From positions 18,121 to 82,120 of the forward strand of contig CAUYUA010000261.1 in assembly GCA_963575675.1 (NCBI GenBank): 64,000 nt of DNA, written 5' to 3'. The position numbers and the translations under genes were made by a program. Positions 28,594 through 37,592 of this stretch are shown one piece after another. The notes under the pieces are model-generated. The model was given only the letters and a program-made list of their open reading frames with translations, was not told where the DNA came from and did no database searches. The DNA is from CAUYUA01 sp963575675. Its GTDB lineage: Bacteria > Pseudomonadota > Alphaproteobacteria > Azospirillales > Azospirillaceae. The stretch's first letter is position 1, and every line of letters begins with the position of its first letter.

Positions 28594-29256
28594 ATGAGGC
28601 TCGATATGGTGACCCAAGCGTGGCCCGATGAGCAGCGTCGCGGTGTTCTATTGGTGTTATCGTCTCCGTCCGGCGCAGGGAAAACCACGTTGTCGCGGCG
28701 ACTTTTGGCTGGTGAGCCTGATTTGACGCTCTCTATATCTGTGACCACGCGCGCGCCTCGTCCAGCCGAGGTCCATGGGCGGGATTACTTTTTTGTTGAA
28801 CGTGCGGTCTTTGATCGTATGGTGGCCAATGGTGAATTCTTGGAATGCGCCGAAGTGTTCGGAAATGGTTATGGCACGCCGCGCGCTCCGGTGGAGGAGG
28901 CTTTGGCTGCGGGGCGAGATGTGTTGTTCGATATAGATTGGCAAGGGCATAAGCAGATCGGAGAGACGGCGCCGGATGATCGTGTTGGAGTGTTTATTTT
29001 GCCGCCGTCCGGGGTCGAATTGGAGCGGAGGTTATGTAATCGCGGACAGGATGCGCCGGAGGTGATCGCTCGTCGAATGGCTAAGGCTGCCGATGAAAGC
29101 AGTCATTGGACGGAATATGATTATGTAATTGTGAATCGCGATTTTGAAGAAAGTTTTGCGGGGTTGTGCGCGATCTTACGCGCCGAACGGTTGCGTCGTC
29201 GTCGTCGGCTTGGTTTGGATGCTTTACTTAAAGATATTTCTGGTTATGCAAAGTGA
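28594..29256 (+). CDS. gmk: Guanylate kinase
   Basis: Guanylate kinase phosphorylates GMP to GDP, an essential step of nucleotide synthesis. The 220-residue protein has the P-loop SSPSGAGKTTLS (about residue 23), the GMP-binding SVTTRAPRPAEVHGRDYFFV, and FDIDWQGHKQI. An Arg-rich stretch (LRRRRRLG) lies near the end. An ATG a few codons later (MVTQAW) could be the start. It is in the usual yicC-gmk order and overlaps the next gene by one base. Confidence 0.96.
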   Translation: MRLDMVTQAWPDEQRRGVLLVLSSPSGAGKTTLSRRLLAGEPDLTLSISVTTRAPRPAEVHGRDYFFVERAVFDRMVANGEFLECAEVFGNGYGTPRAPVEEALAAGRDVLFDIDWQGHKQIGETAPDDRVGVFILPPSGVELERRLCNRGQDAPEVIARRMAKAADESSHWTEYDYVIVNRDFEESFAGLCAILRAERLRRRRRLGLDALLKDISGYAK

Positions 29257-30083
29257 TGTGTAAAGTATCTCTGTTCGATACAATCAAGTGCGTGTTCAGA
29301 AGATTGGCGCCGTTGTGGCTGGCGATCTGCTGGGCTGTAATCGGAGTTTCATTTATCGGTGTTTTGGTGTTGGAGCGGGCTGATGCGAGCGAGGTTTTGC
29401 GACTCGGAAATGATGGTTCGGTCTATCCGCCGTTTTATGCTCCTGACCCTAGCGGAGTGTTGAAAGGGTTCGAAATCGATTTGGCTCAGGCCATGTGCGC
29501 CGCCGTGGGCGCAGAGTGTCGGTTCGTGATCGTGCCGTGGGATAATATCATCGATGCATTGGTTGATCGGAAGATCGACGCTATTGTCTCCAGTATGTCG
29601 ATCACTGAAGAGCGTAAAAAGAGAATTTCTTTCTCCGAGCATTACTACGTCACGTCGGTGCGTTTTGTTGTTCGAAAAGATAGCGGCGTGTTTGGAGAGG
29701 CTCCGGATAGTCTGCGTGGGCGGAGAGTTGGAAGTCAGGACAAGACGGTTTTTGCCGATTATTTGCGTAATGTTTATTCCGGAATTTCAACCGTCGTCTT
29801 GTTCGATGGTCAACCGGAAACGAATCAGGCTCTCATCGATGGGCGTGTGGACGCTATTTTGGCGGAGAGCATTAATTTATGGAATTTCTTAAGAACGCCT
29901 CAGGGAGCTTGCTGTGTATTTCATGGCGCTGCGATTCGGGCTTGGACGGATGAGGTTGGCGTGGCTTTGCGCAAAGAGGATGTTGCCTTGCGCGAACGGT
30001 TTAATCGCGCTATTGCGCGAATCATCGCCAATGGAACCTATGAAGAGATTAATACTCGTTATTTGCCGTTTTCGATTTATTGA
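29256..30083 (+). CDS. Amino acid-type periplasmic solute-binding protein (SBP family 3), orphan
   Basis: This 275-residue exported protein belongs to the polar amino acid binding family (HisJ/ArgT type). A membrane segment at about residues 18-38 ending ADAS acts as a signal peptide or anchor. The mature part shows the family pattern YPPFYAPDPSGVLKGFEIDLAQAMC, PWDNIIDALVDRKIDAIVSSMSITEERKKRISFSEHYY split over residues 70-130, and a C-terminal ALRKEDVALRERFNRAI. The ATG overlaps the gmk stop by one base. No permease or ATPase gene is next to it, so it works with a distant transporter or as a sensor. Confidence 0.88.
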   Translation: MCKVSLFDTIKCVFRRLAPLWLAICWAVIGVSFIGVLVLERADASEVLRLGNDGSVYPPFYAPDPSGVLKGFEIDLAQAMCAAVGAECRFVIVPWDNIIDALVDRKIDAIVSSMSITEERKKRISFSEHYYVTSVRFVVRKDSGVFGEAPDSLRGRRVGSQDKTVFADYLRNVYSGISTVVLFDGQPETNQALIDGRVDAILAESINLWNFLRTPQGACCVFHGAAIRAWTDEVGVALRKEDVALRERFNRAIARIIANGTYEEINTRYLPFSIY

Positions 30084-30101
30084 ATTTCGACTTATCGGAG
30101 G

Positions 30102-31274
30102 CTACTCCTGGAAATCAGCTAAAAGCGTTTCTTCGCTCTGAGGTTTTCCGAAGTAATATCCCTGGCCGCAGTCACACCCTAAAGCCGCCATAACGCGCGC
30201 CTGAGAAAGCGTTTCAATTCCTTCAGCGATGACTTTCATATCCATCGAGTGCGCCAAACCAGCAATAGCGCCTGCAATACGAGTAATGCGGCCATCACTT
30301 TCTCGATCCGCAACAAAGCTCCTATCAATTTTCAAAGTGTTTATTGGCAAATGTTGGAGATAACCAAGATTAGAATATCCAGATCCAAAATCATCTATGG
30401 AAATGAGAACGCCAATGTCTTTAAAGTGGTTTAAGACATCCATGACCTTTGGTTGCTGTAGAATAAACACGTTTTCTGTAACTTCGATGCATAGATGAGA
30501 TGGGTGTAGATCATGGTCGCTCAACGCCGCTTCAACAGCCTTCACCGAGTGGAGGTCAGAAAAGTGCATTCCAGAAAAATTAACGGCCACATAAATCGGA
30601 GGTTGTTTTTTCTTCTCTCGACGACGGATGAGTTCGGCAATGGTGCGACATGCATTATCGAGAATGCATAAATCTATTCCACGAATGGCTTGACTTCTTT
30701 CCGCCACCGGAACAAAGTCCGCTGGAGACGTATAGGCTCCATCGGTCGAGCGCCAACGCGCCAGAGCTTCGTATCCAACCACGCTGTAATCGGACAAGGA
30801 CACAATCGGTTGGAAAAACGGAACGAACTCCCGCCCTAATATGGCTGAGCGAATGGCTTGATCTACGCGTAATTCCGTCAGAAGGGCGCCGTGTAGAATC
30901 TTTTTGTGCGGTAAAGGTGGTTCGGCGACATTTCCGGCGTTGCGTAAGCGCGTGGTCATGACTTTCATCATGTGGACAATCGCGGCGTCGCAGCGCTCTA
31001 GGCGGTCATGGATCGTGTCTCGACTAATTACGGACAGAACGCAATCCTTTTCGGCAATGGCGGAGGCGGATCGCAGTTGATCATCAATAATCGCCATTTC
31101 GCCGAAAATATCGCCTTCTCCAAGAATCGCCAACAAACGCGGGATACTTGGCGAATCATCCATGATCCGCACTTCTCCCAGGTCGATAATGTAGGCGTAG
31201 TCTGGGCTGTCTCCTTTTTGGAAAATGCGGGCGCCTTTGGGAACGGCGATCTGTTGTAGCGGAGTCGTCATCAA
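30102..31274 (-). CDS. Cyclic nucleotide-binding domain / EAL phosphodiesterase
   Basis: This 390-residue cytoplasmic protein joins an N-terminal CRP-like cyclic-nucleotide-binding domain (about residues 5-115, with LGEGDIFGEMAIIDDQLRSAS as the phosphate-binding cassette) to a C-terminal EAL domain (about 140-385). EAL residues needed for cyclic di-GMP hydrolysis are present: EALARW, VNFSG, EVTEN, the double Asp in IDDFGSGYSNL, the Lys in TLKIDRSF, AEGIET and the Gln in GQGYYFGKP. It therefore looks catalytically active, with nucleotide binding or protein contact as the likely control input. No DNA-binding helix is seen. It is a single gene, convergent with the solute-binding protein gene. 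Confidence 0.93.
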   Translation of the reverse strand: MMTTPLQQIAVPKGARIFQKGDSPDYAYIIDLGEVRIMDDSPSIPRLLAILGEGDIFGEMAIIDDQLRSASAIAEKDCVLSVISRDTIHDRLERCDAAIVHMMKVMTTRLRNAGNVAEPPLPHKKILHGALLTELRVDQAIRSAILGREFVPFFQPIVSLSDYSVVGYEALARWRSTDGAYTSPADFVPVAERSQAIRGIDLCILDNACRTIAELIRRREKKKQPPIYVAVNFSGMHFSDLHSVKAVEAALSDHDLHPSHLCIEVTENVFILQQPKVMDVLNHFKDIGVLISIDDFGSGYSNLGYLQHLPINTLKIDRSFVADRESDGRITRIAGAIAGLAHSMDMKVIAEGIETLSQARVMAALGCDCGQGYYFGKPQSEETLLADFQE

Positions 31275-31454
31275 AGGTCCCCCCGGTGGGGAATAGGTTT
31301 GGAAATGTTTCCGAAACTATTATAGGATGTTTCCATAGCTTCGCAATCGCGGAAGGCGTTTTTTGGTTGCGCGTCCGGTGATTCTTGGCGTTGGTTGGTG
31401 GTTTGAATGAATTTATCTTTATGCGCTTAATGGCGTGCTTTTATGGAGGGCCAT

Positions 31455-31991
31455 ATGCAGATTCTGGTGGTGATGGCGCATCCGAAGCTGGATGAATCAC
31501 GAATTCACGGCGCGTGGATTAAGGCCCTTGAGGGAAAGAACAATATTTTAGTGAATCCTTTGTACCATTATTATTCCGGCTGGAAGATAAATGTCTCAGT
31601 TGAGCAAAACTACATTCAAAATTACCAGAGAATTGTTTTGCAGTTTCCTTTTTTTCTTTATGGTTGCCCACCTTTGATGAAAAAGTGGCTTGATGATGTT
31701 CTAACCTATCGCTGGGCGTATGGTCCCGGGGGAGATGCTTTGAAGGGAAAGCAATTGCTGATTGCTCTTTCTACAGGGGGGCCGGCGGAGTCCTATGTTC
31801 GCGGCGGTTATCATAACTACACCATTAATGAGTTGTTGGCTCCGTTTCGTCAGATTGCGAACTTGGTGCGTGCAGATTACTTGCCGCCTTTTGTGTTGCA
31901 TCGTGCGCGCACGATGACCGATCAAGAAATCTCTGCTTCAGCGATAGAATTTTCTCAATATATTCAAAGAGAAGATTTGAGGGCGCTATAA
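31455..31991 (+). CDS. NAD(P)H-dependent flavin oxidoreductase (KefF / MdaB-like flavodoxin fold)
   Basis: The 178-residue protein matches the modulator-of-drug-activity and KefF family: ILVVMAHPKLDESRIHGAW at the N terminus, FPFFLYGCPPLMKKWLDDVLTYRWAYG split in the middle (residues 63-90), and GKQLLIALSTGGPAESY. These bind FMN or FAD and reduce quinones; KefF also activates the KefC potassium channel, but no kefC is nearby. GGAGGG lies four bases before the ATG at 31455, so the earlier in-frame ATG at 31443, which overlaps this site, is rejected. Confidence 0.88.
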   Translation: MQILVVMAHPKLDESRIHGAWIKALEGKNNILVNPLYHYYSGWKINVSVEQNYIQNYQRIVLQFPFFLYGCPPLMKKWLDDVLTYRWAYGPGGDALKGKQLLIALSTGGPAESYVRGGYHNYTINELLAPFRQIANLVRADYLPPFVLHRARTMTDQEISASAIEFSQYIQREDLRAL

Positions 31992-32051
31992 AACGGTAAG
32001 ATATCGATCATTTTTTATAATACTAAAAAATAATCATCTGGGAGGAAGCGC

Positions 32052-32831
32052 GTGGATTCTGATCTTGTGCAACGGGTGGATCGATTCGGAATCGCCACGA
32101 TCACTCTTTGTCGTCCGAAAGCTCGCAATGCTTTGTCTATGGCTTTGATGGACGTATTGCAGACGACTTTGGACGCCGTCTCAATTGATTCTTCTGTTCG
32201 CGTTGTTGTGCTTGCAGGGGCTGGGCCTGCGTTCTGCGCCGGCCATGATTTGCGGGAAATGCAATCGTTGAAGGGGCCAGAGGCCTACGCTGAGGTTTTC
32301 GAGCGTTGCTCACGATTGATGCAGACGATTGTCTCTTTACGGCAACCTGTGATTGCGCGTGTTCATGGCGTGGCGACGGCTGCGGGATGTCAGTTGGCGG
32401 CAACCTGTGATTTGGCGATTGCTGCTCATAATAGTTGTTTTGCGACGCCGGGCGTGAATATCGGGTTGTTTTGTTCGACTCCGATGGTGGCTTTGACGCG
32501 AGCGGTGGGACGCAAGGCGGCAATGGAAATGTTGTTGTTAGGAGATTTGATCGATGCGACGGAGGCGTTGCGAATCGGCTTGGTGAATCGGGTGGTTCCC
32601 GAAGCGGAATTGGATGCTGCGGTTCTGGCGATGGCGGAGAAGATTGCCTCGAAATCATCGATGACGGTGGCGATTGGCAAAGAGGCGTTTTATCGTCAGG
32701 CAGAGATGGATTTGGCGGCGTCTTATGAATATGCGGGAAAGGTAATGGTCCGCAATATGATGACGAAAGATTGTGCTGAAGGGATTGACGCATTTTTGAG
32801 TAAGCGTGTTCCGACTTGGCGCGGTCAGTAG
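32052..32831 (+). CDS. Enoyl-CoA hydratase/isomerase family protein
   Basis: This crotonase-fold protein of 259 residues acts on an acyl-CoA thioester. It opens FGIATITLCRPKARNALS, has the oxyanion-hole motif FCAGHDLREMQSL (about residue 61), then VIARVHGVATAAGCQLAATCDLAIA and ends DAFLSKRVPTWRGQ. Of the two usual hydratase glutamates, the first position (GVATAAGCQLA) has Ala instead of Glu, so it is more like the family's non-hydratase members. The GTG start at 32052 follows GGGAGG. Vertebrate ECHDC3-type proteins share this variation by recall. Confidence 0.88.
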   Translation: MDSDLVQRVDRFGIATITLCRPKARNALSMALMDVLQTTLDAVSIDSSVRVVVLAGAGPAFCAGHDLREMQSLKGPEAYAEVFERCSRLMQTIVSLRQPVIARVHGVATAAGCQLAATCDLAIAAHNSCFATPGVNIGLFCSTPMVALTRAVGRKAAMEMLLLGDLIDATEALRIGLVNRVVPEAELDAAVLAMAEKIASKSSMTVAIGKEAFYRQAEMDLAASYEYAGKVMVRNMMTKDCAEGIDAFLSKRVPTWRGQ

Positions 32832-32955
32832 ATGTTTTGTCGGGTGTTCATCCCTTGGGCGAATAAGGGAGAAAGGGAAAAGGCTTTTTGTCTTTGGCTC
32901 CTTTTGTTTTCGGCGTTATATTGAGTCTCATTGTTTCTAGCATCGAGATTGCTTG

Positions 32956-33384
32956 ATGATGTCAAATTCTCACGATTTTTATTCGGACGATCATGTGCGC
33001 GCGATTTTAGAAAACGCGCGCGTCATTGCTATGGTCGGCGCGAGTTCTAATGTAGTTCGTCCCAGCTATGGCGTGATGAAGTTTCTTCAGGCGCGGGGGC
33101 GTCGGGTTTATCCTGTCAATCCACAGATTGTGGGGCAAGAAATTCTCGGAGAAAAGGTCTTTGCGGAGATTGGAGAGATTCCCGAGAAGATTGATATGGT
33201 GGATATATTTCGTAAATCTGAGGCTGTTGGGCCGATTGTCGACCAAGCAATTGCGTTGAATGTTCCCGTTGTTTGGATGCAGTTGGGCGTGCGGAATGAT
33301 GTTGTCGCCGCACGGGCTGAGGCGATGGGGGTTCGGGTTATTATGAATCGTTGTCCTGCAATTGAGTTTGAGCGGCTTTCTTAA
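32956..33384 (+). CDS. CoA-binding protein (YccU-type)
   Basis: The 142-residue protein has a CoA_binding_2 Rossmann domain: VIAMVGASSNVVRPSYGVMKFL (about residues 23-44), GRRVYPVNPQIVGQEILGE and DMVDIFRKSEAV, then a C-terminal VWMQLGVRND and VIMNRCPAIE. This matches small stand-alone CoA-binding proteins related to the succinyl-CoA synthetase fold; their exact role is unclear. The ATG at 32956 or 32959 is the likely start. A palindromic element follows directly. Confidence 0.9.
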   Translation: MMSNSHDFYSDDHVRAILENARVIAMVGASSNVVRPSYGVMKFLQARGRRVYPVNPQIVGQEILGEKVFAEIGEIPEKIDMVDIFRKSEAVGPIVDQAIALNVPVVWMQLGVRNDVVAARAEAMGVRVIMNRCPAIEFERLS

Positions 33385-33388
33385 TAAA

Positions 33389-33580
33389 AATTAGAGGGGT
33401 CCAGGGACTGTGTTCCTGGTCGCCGGGGATCATAAGGGGGGAGCGAAAGCCCCCCTTATCGCCGCAAGGCGAATGTCTTGCAGCTTGCGCGGATTTTGCC
33501 TTACGGCAAATAAGGGGGGCTTTCGCTCCCCCCTTATGATCCCCGGCGACCAGGAACACAGTCCCTGGACCCCTCTAATT
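33389..33580. repeat. Full palindromic intergenic element with variant tips (copy 6)
   Basis: AATTAGAGGGGTCCAGGGAC at the left is matched exactly by its reverse complement at the right. Both arms keep the CCAGGGACTGTGTTCCTGG module and a GGGGGGAGC-GAAA-type hairpin. The tips differ: the left carries TCGCC-GCAA-GGCGA and the right carries TTTGCC-GTAA-GGCAAA. These are different stems, each still paired and each with a GNRA loop. The element starts five bases after the CoA-binding gene and ends two bases before the convergent hlyD stop. Confidence 0.95.
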
Positions 33581-33581
33581 T

Positions 33582-34988
33582 TTACGGTTCGCGGATGCTC
33601 TCATCCAAGGCTCGTATAAGTGGATAAATAAAATATGAAATCACCGATCTTTTTCCGACTACGATTTCGGCTGTCAGCGTCATGCCGGGCATGAGTTTGG
33701 TCGATGTCGGCACGTTGCTCAGAGTCGTTGATTTAAAATTGAATCTTGTAAGATAATACGACTCTCCTCCATAATCACTTGCTGTGGATTCCTTCGAATC
33801 TCGGTTGAAGGCGTCTTCGGATATCATCCGCACCACGGCGTCAAGAGCGCCATGTTTCTGATAAGGAAAGGCGTCGAGTTTGATTCGGGCCATGTCGCCG
33901 GAGCGCACAAAGCCGATGTCTCGCGATTCGATGCGGGCTTCGGCTTCAAGCGGAGCATCAAGAGGGACTAAAGTAAAAAACGGCTCCGCCTCTTTGACGA
34001 CAGAGCCGAGAGAGCGTTTGGCGATCTCCAATACGACGGCGTCGGCTGGAGTCACCAAATCAATCAACTCTTTTTTGCGTTCGGCTTTAGTCAGCAACTC
34101 TTGCGCCGCCTTCATCTCGCGGTGAGCGGTTACGAGTTCTTGCGCGGCTTCTTGTCTCCACTGCGTTTGGAATGAATCTCGTTCCGATATTACTACGGCG
34201 CGTTCTTTTTCAAGCTCCGTAGCGTGATTGACGGCGTTGTTGAAGTCGCGTTCGACAGACAAGCGTTGTTCCCGGCTTTCGATAAACTTAAGGCGCGAGC
34301 CTGCTTTCCGCTGAAATAGCTCTTCATATGAGCGCTCAATGTCGATTAGTGATGTCAGCCGCTTTTCAAGTATCTTTTGTTCACTGACATTGCTGTAGAT
34401 CAGAGCGGACATTCGTGACAAGGTTTCTTCGTATTGCTTCATTCGAGCAATGAACGCTTGGCGACGTTCTTTAAATAGTCTGATTTGGTGTTCTTCTTCG
34501 GGAAGGTTTCCTTTCAGAATAGGCTCGGCGCCCGCCAATTCCGCCTCAACGCGGCGGAATTGAGCCTGAGCCCCTTGCATTCGCGCTCGGTTGACGGATA
34601 TCTCTGCGGTTGCAAAGGTGGGGTCCAGAGATGCAAGACGGGAGCCTTTTGTGACGATTTGCCCTATTTTTACGTCCAGGCTGCGCACCACCGCTGTTTC
34701 CAGAGGTTGCACGACAATGGTGTCGGCGGTGGTCATGAGTTTGCCTCGGGCGACCACCACGCGATCGATTGACGACAGGCTGGCCCACAGCAATGCCGTA
34801 ATCATCAGTCCTACAACGAGATAGAGCGTAGAGCGCATCGAAGGCGGCAATGGGCGCTGTTCGATTTCGTCGGCGTCGGTCAGGAAATTGAGAGCGGCGT
34901 TTGTGACGTCGTCTTTTGGAGCGCGACGCATGAAGAGACAACGCGACGCCAACGAGCGGAGTGACTGACCCATGGCATTTAGGAGCAT
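33582..34988 (-). CDS. Type I secretion periplasmic adaptor (HlyD family)
   Basis: This 468-residue membrane fusion protein links the inner-membrane ABC exporter to an outer-membrane TolC-type channel. One membrane segment lies at about residues 53-70 (LYLVVGLMITALLWASL), followed by the lipoyl half ARGKLMTTADTIVVQPLETAVV, a long alpha-helical hairpin (about 140-330, with many Glu/Arg heptads) and a C-terminal beta-barrel (DAFPYQKHGALDAVV). Length and order match HlyD/PrtE proteins. It is the last gene of the minus-strand secretion block, 38 bases after the ABC exporter gene. No TolC gene is in the window. Confidence 0.94.
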   Translation of the reverse strand: MLLNAMGQSLRSLASRCLFMRRAPKDDVTNAALNFLTDADEIEQRPLPPSMRSTLYLVVGLMITALLWASLSSIDRVVVARGKLMTTADTIVVQPLETAVVRSLDVKIGQIVTKGSRLASLDPTFATAEISVNRARMQGAQAQFRRVEAELAGAEPILKGNLPEEEHQIRLFKERRQAFIARMKQYEETLSRMSALIYSNVSEQKILEKRLTSLIDIERSYEELFQRKAGSRLKFIESREQRLSVERDFNNAVNHATELEKERAVVISERDSFQTQWRQEAAQELVTAHREMKAAQELLTKAERKKELIDLVTPADAVVLEIAKRSLGSVVKEAEPFFTLVPLDAPLEAEARIESRDIGFVRSGDMARIKLDAFPYQKHGALDAVVRMISEDAFNRDSKESTASDYGGESYYLTRFNFKSTTLSNVPTSTKLMPGMTLTAEIVVGKRSVISYFIYPLIRALDESIREP

Positions 34989-35026
34989 AGTCCTTGCGTC
35001 CGTCTGATATGTGATTGATTTAAAAT

Positions 35027-37201
35027 CTACGCGTCTTCGTGCGAGTGGCGATTTTGTTGAGACCAGAGGTGTTTATAAATTTCACAGCGCTGAAGGAGCT
35101 GTCGATGAGAACCGACATCAACAATTTCTCCGCGTTCCATAACCAGAATGGCGTCACTGGCCACGAGTGTTGATAATCGGTGTGACACGATAATCAGTGT
35201 GCGGTTTGCGGCGATTTTAGCCAAGTTGTTCATAAAAATTGCTTCGCTCTCTGGGTCGAGCGAGCTGGTGGCCTCGTCGAGAATCAGGAAGCGGGGTTGT
35301 GGAAGGATTGCGCGGGCAATTGCGAGGCGTTGACGTTGTCCTCCGGAAAGATTTGCCGCGTTTTCCTCCAAAAGAGTGTCATAGCCTTGCGGCAAGCGCT
35401 CTATGAACTCATCTGCGCCGGCGACGTGGGCGGCGGCGACGATTTCCGCGATGGCGGCGTCGGGTTTTGTTACGGCGATGTTTTCGCGCACGCTGCCACG
35501 AAACAAGAAACTTTCTTGCAGCACCACTCCGATGCTGCGGCGGAGATGGGCCAGGTCGATTTCGCGAATGTCTATTCCATCCAGACGAATCACGCCTTCT
35601 TGGGGGGGGTAGAGGTTATGAATAAGTTTGGTCAGCGTGCTCTTTCCCGAGCCGGAGCGGCCGACGATTCCCACCACCGAGTCAGGTGCGATCTGAAGGG
35701 TGATGCGCTCCAGCGCCGGCGCGCGATCCGGCGAGTAACGAAAGCTTACACCTTCCAATTCAATTCGCCCTTCGAAAATGGGACGCATGCCGCCGGATTT
35801 GGCGCGCTCGGGTTCGTGGTTCATGATGTGGCCGAGCATACGAATGGAAAGTGCGGTTTCTTGATAGTCTTGAATCAGAGACACAAGCTGAACCAGTGGC
35901 GAAATAACTCGACCCGACAACATTTGGAAGGCGATAAGCGCTCCGACGGAAATTCCTTGATCGAAAACCAGTTGTGCGCCGATTACGATAACCGCCACCG
36001 ACATCAGCTTTTCCAGCAGGTTGGTGGTGACGTTGGCGGTAATGCCAATTCGTCCGACTTGGGCGCTGGTGTCAACGACGGCTGCTGCTTTATTGCTCCA
36101 TTTGCGTTGTTGACTTGGCTCCAACGCCAGTGTTTTGACTGTGCGCATGCCGGTGATGATTTCAACGAGCATGGCTTGACGTTCTGCTTCCGCTGTGTAC
36201 AAGCGTTGTAATTTGGCGCGGAATGGTCCGATCAGAGCAAACACTACGCATGCAATCAGTCCGGTGAACAAAAGAACGATTGCCGTCAGCGCGCCGCTGT
36301 AGAAGGTGAGGACAGGGATAAACACAACCAGAGCGGTTGTGTCTAAGGCCGTTAGAAACATTCGTCCGGTTAGGAATTGTCGGATTTTTTCTGCTTGCTG
36401 CATGTGGCGCACCGTGACGCCGGCAGACAATGTTTCAAAAAAGTGCAGAGGCAGCGCCACGAGGTGATTAAAGGTGCGGGTAGTGAGGCGGATGTCGATT
36501 TTGTTGGTGGCCCACAGCAACAAGTATTGCCGAAGGTACGAAAACATTGCTTCGAACAGCATGACGATTACTGTGCCGATCGCCAGCACATAGAGTGTGG
36601 TGGTGGTGCGGTGAACCAGTACTTTGTCTATGACTAATTGCATAAAAAGGGGTGTGATCAGCCCGATGAGGTGCAGCATTAAAGCTGCAACGGCGACGTC
36701 GCGGAATTCTTTACGTTGGCGCAACACCTCGGGGATGAACCAGCGTAAACCGAATGGCTGGTTGGGATCGGATAAAGCATAACGGCGTTTAACAAAGACC
36801 ACTGCGCCAGAAAAGTATTCAGAGAACTCTAATAGGGGCTCCAACCGAATTTCGGGATGAGAATCCAACGGATCGACGACAGCGATCGCTGTCGCTTTTC
36901 CGTTTTGTCCGTGTATTCCGGCGATGATGACGAACGCGCCGTTTTGGCGCGAGGCCAACACAGGGAACACTCCTTGCAGAGCGACAAGCTGGTCGAGTGT
37001 TGTCTTGATGTGTTGTGTTTTTAGTCCGATGTGACGAGCCGCAGCTAATAACACCGATATTGCGGGTTCCTCTCCGCTCAGAGCCAATGCGTGGTTCAGT
37101 GCTTGCGGAGAGGTTATGACGCCGTAATGGCCAGCCACCATCGTCAGGGCGATCAGAGCGGATTCTTGGGCTTTGCTGCCGATTGGAGGGCGGGTGTCCA
37201 T
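35027..37201 (-). CDS. Type I secretion ABC exporter (HlyB-like)
   Basis: The 724-residue exporter has three parts. The N-terminal C39-like domain (about residues 10-135) lacks the catalytic Cys, reading ESALIALTMVAGHYG, so it should only bind substrate, as in HlyB. A six-helix membrane domain spans about 160-450, and the ATPase domain has Walker A GRSGSGKST (about 517), signature LSGGQRQRLAIARAI (about 620), Walker B FLILDEATSS and the H-loop SHRLS. The neighbouring 1796-residue RTX protease is the obvious substrate, exported without periplasmic intermediate by a C-terminal signal. Confidence 0.96.
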   Translation of the reverse strand: MDTRPPIGSKAQESALIALTMVAGHYGVITSPQALNHALALSGEEPAISVLLAAARHIGLKTQHIKTTLDQLVALQGVFPVLASRQNGAFVIIAGIHGQNGKATAIAVVDPLDSHPEIRLEPLLEFSEYFSGAVVFVKRRYALSDPNQPFGLRWFIPEVLRQRKEFRDVAVAALMLHLIGLITPLFMQLVIDKVLVHRTTTTLYVLAIGTVIVMLFEAMFSYLRQYLLLWATNKIDIRLTTRTFNHLVALPLHFFETLSAGVTVRHMQQAEKIRQFLTGRMFLTALDTTALVVFIPVLTFYSGALTAIVLLFTGLIACVVFALIGPFRAKLQRLYTAEAERQAMLVEIITGMRTVKTLALEPSQQRKWSNKAAAVVDTSAQVGRIGITANVTTNLLEKLMSVAVIVIGAQLVFDQGISVGALIAFQMLSGRVISPLVQLVSLIQDYQETALSIRMLGHIMNHEPERAKSGGMRPIFEGRIELEGVSFRYSPDRAPALERITLQIAPDSVVGIVGRSGSGKSTLTKLIHNLYPPQEGVIRLDGIDIREIDLAHLRRSIGVVLQESFLFRGSVRENIAVTKPDAAIAEIVAAAHVAGADEFIERLPQGYDTLLEENAANLSGGQRQRLAIARAILPQPRFLILDEATSSLDPESEAIFMNNLAKIAANRTLIIVSHRLSTLVASDAILVMERGEIVDVGSHRQLLQRCEIYKHLWSQQNRHSHEDA

Positions 37202-37242
37202 GGGTAGTTATTGATTTATGTTTGCTGCGCGCCGTTTGGCGT

Positions 37243-37554
37243 TTAGTTTTTGCCGCTGTTTCGCGGAGAGACGGCCGCAGTAACTTTTTCGTTTGTTTTC
37301 TCGCCGGGGGCTCCTGGACGGTCGGGATTAACGGTGACGACGCCATCTTGGATCAGGCGGCGCATTACGCCTTCCATCATTCCGAATGAGCGGGCGAACC
37401 CCTCGATGGGCATAATGACGCGCTGACGGAACGCCAGTTTCGGTGAGCCGCTGGCGTCTTTTTCTGTGGCCGACAAGCTGAAAAGGTCCATTCGGACCAC
37501 TTGGCCGGTGACGGAGAGTTCAACAAAACCGTCTGCGAAAATTTCGTCTGACAT
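37243..37554 (-). CDS. Conserved small protein of the type I secretion block
   Basis: I do not recognise this 103-residue protein by name. It begins MSDEIFADGFVELSVTGQVV and has alternating hydrophobic residues like a small beta-sandwich, then RQRVIMPIEGFARSFGMMEGVMRRLIQDG and a disordered tail. Its place 41 bases before the exporter gene suggests an accessory role, perhaps in substrate handling. An upstream in-frame ATG (37578) is possible, but GAGG lies better for the one at 37554. Confidence 0.7.
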   Translation of the reverse strand: MSDEIFADGFVELSVTGQVVRMDLFSLSATEKDASGSPKLAFRQRVIMPIEGFARSFGMMEGVMRRLIQDGVVTVNPDRPGAPGEKTNEKVTAAVSPRNSGKN

Positions 37555-37592
37555 TCTTTGGTTTTCCTCAAGGTTCACTGAAATACCTAATT

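Noticed and set aside
35297..36211. 304-codon plus-strand ORF inside the ABC exporter gene
   Set aside because: It is antisense to the ATPase and membrane domains of a well-supported exporter.
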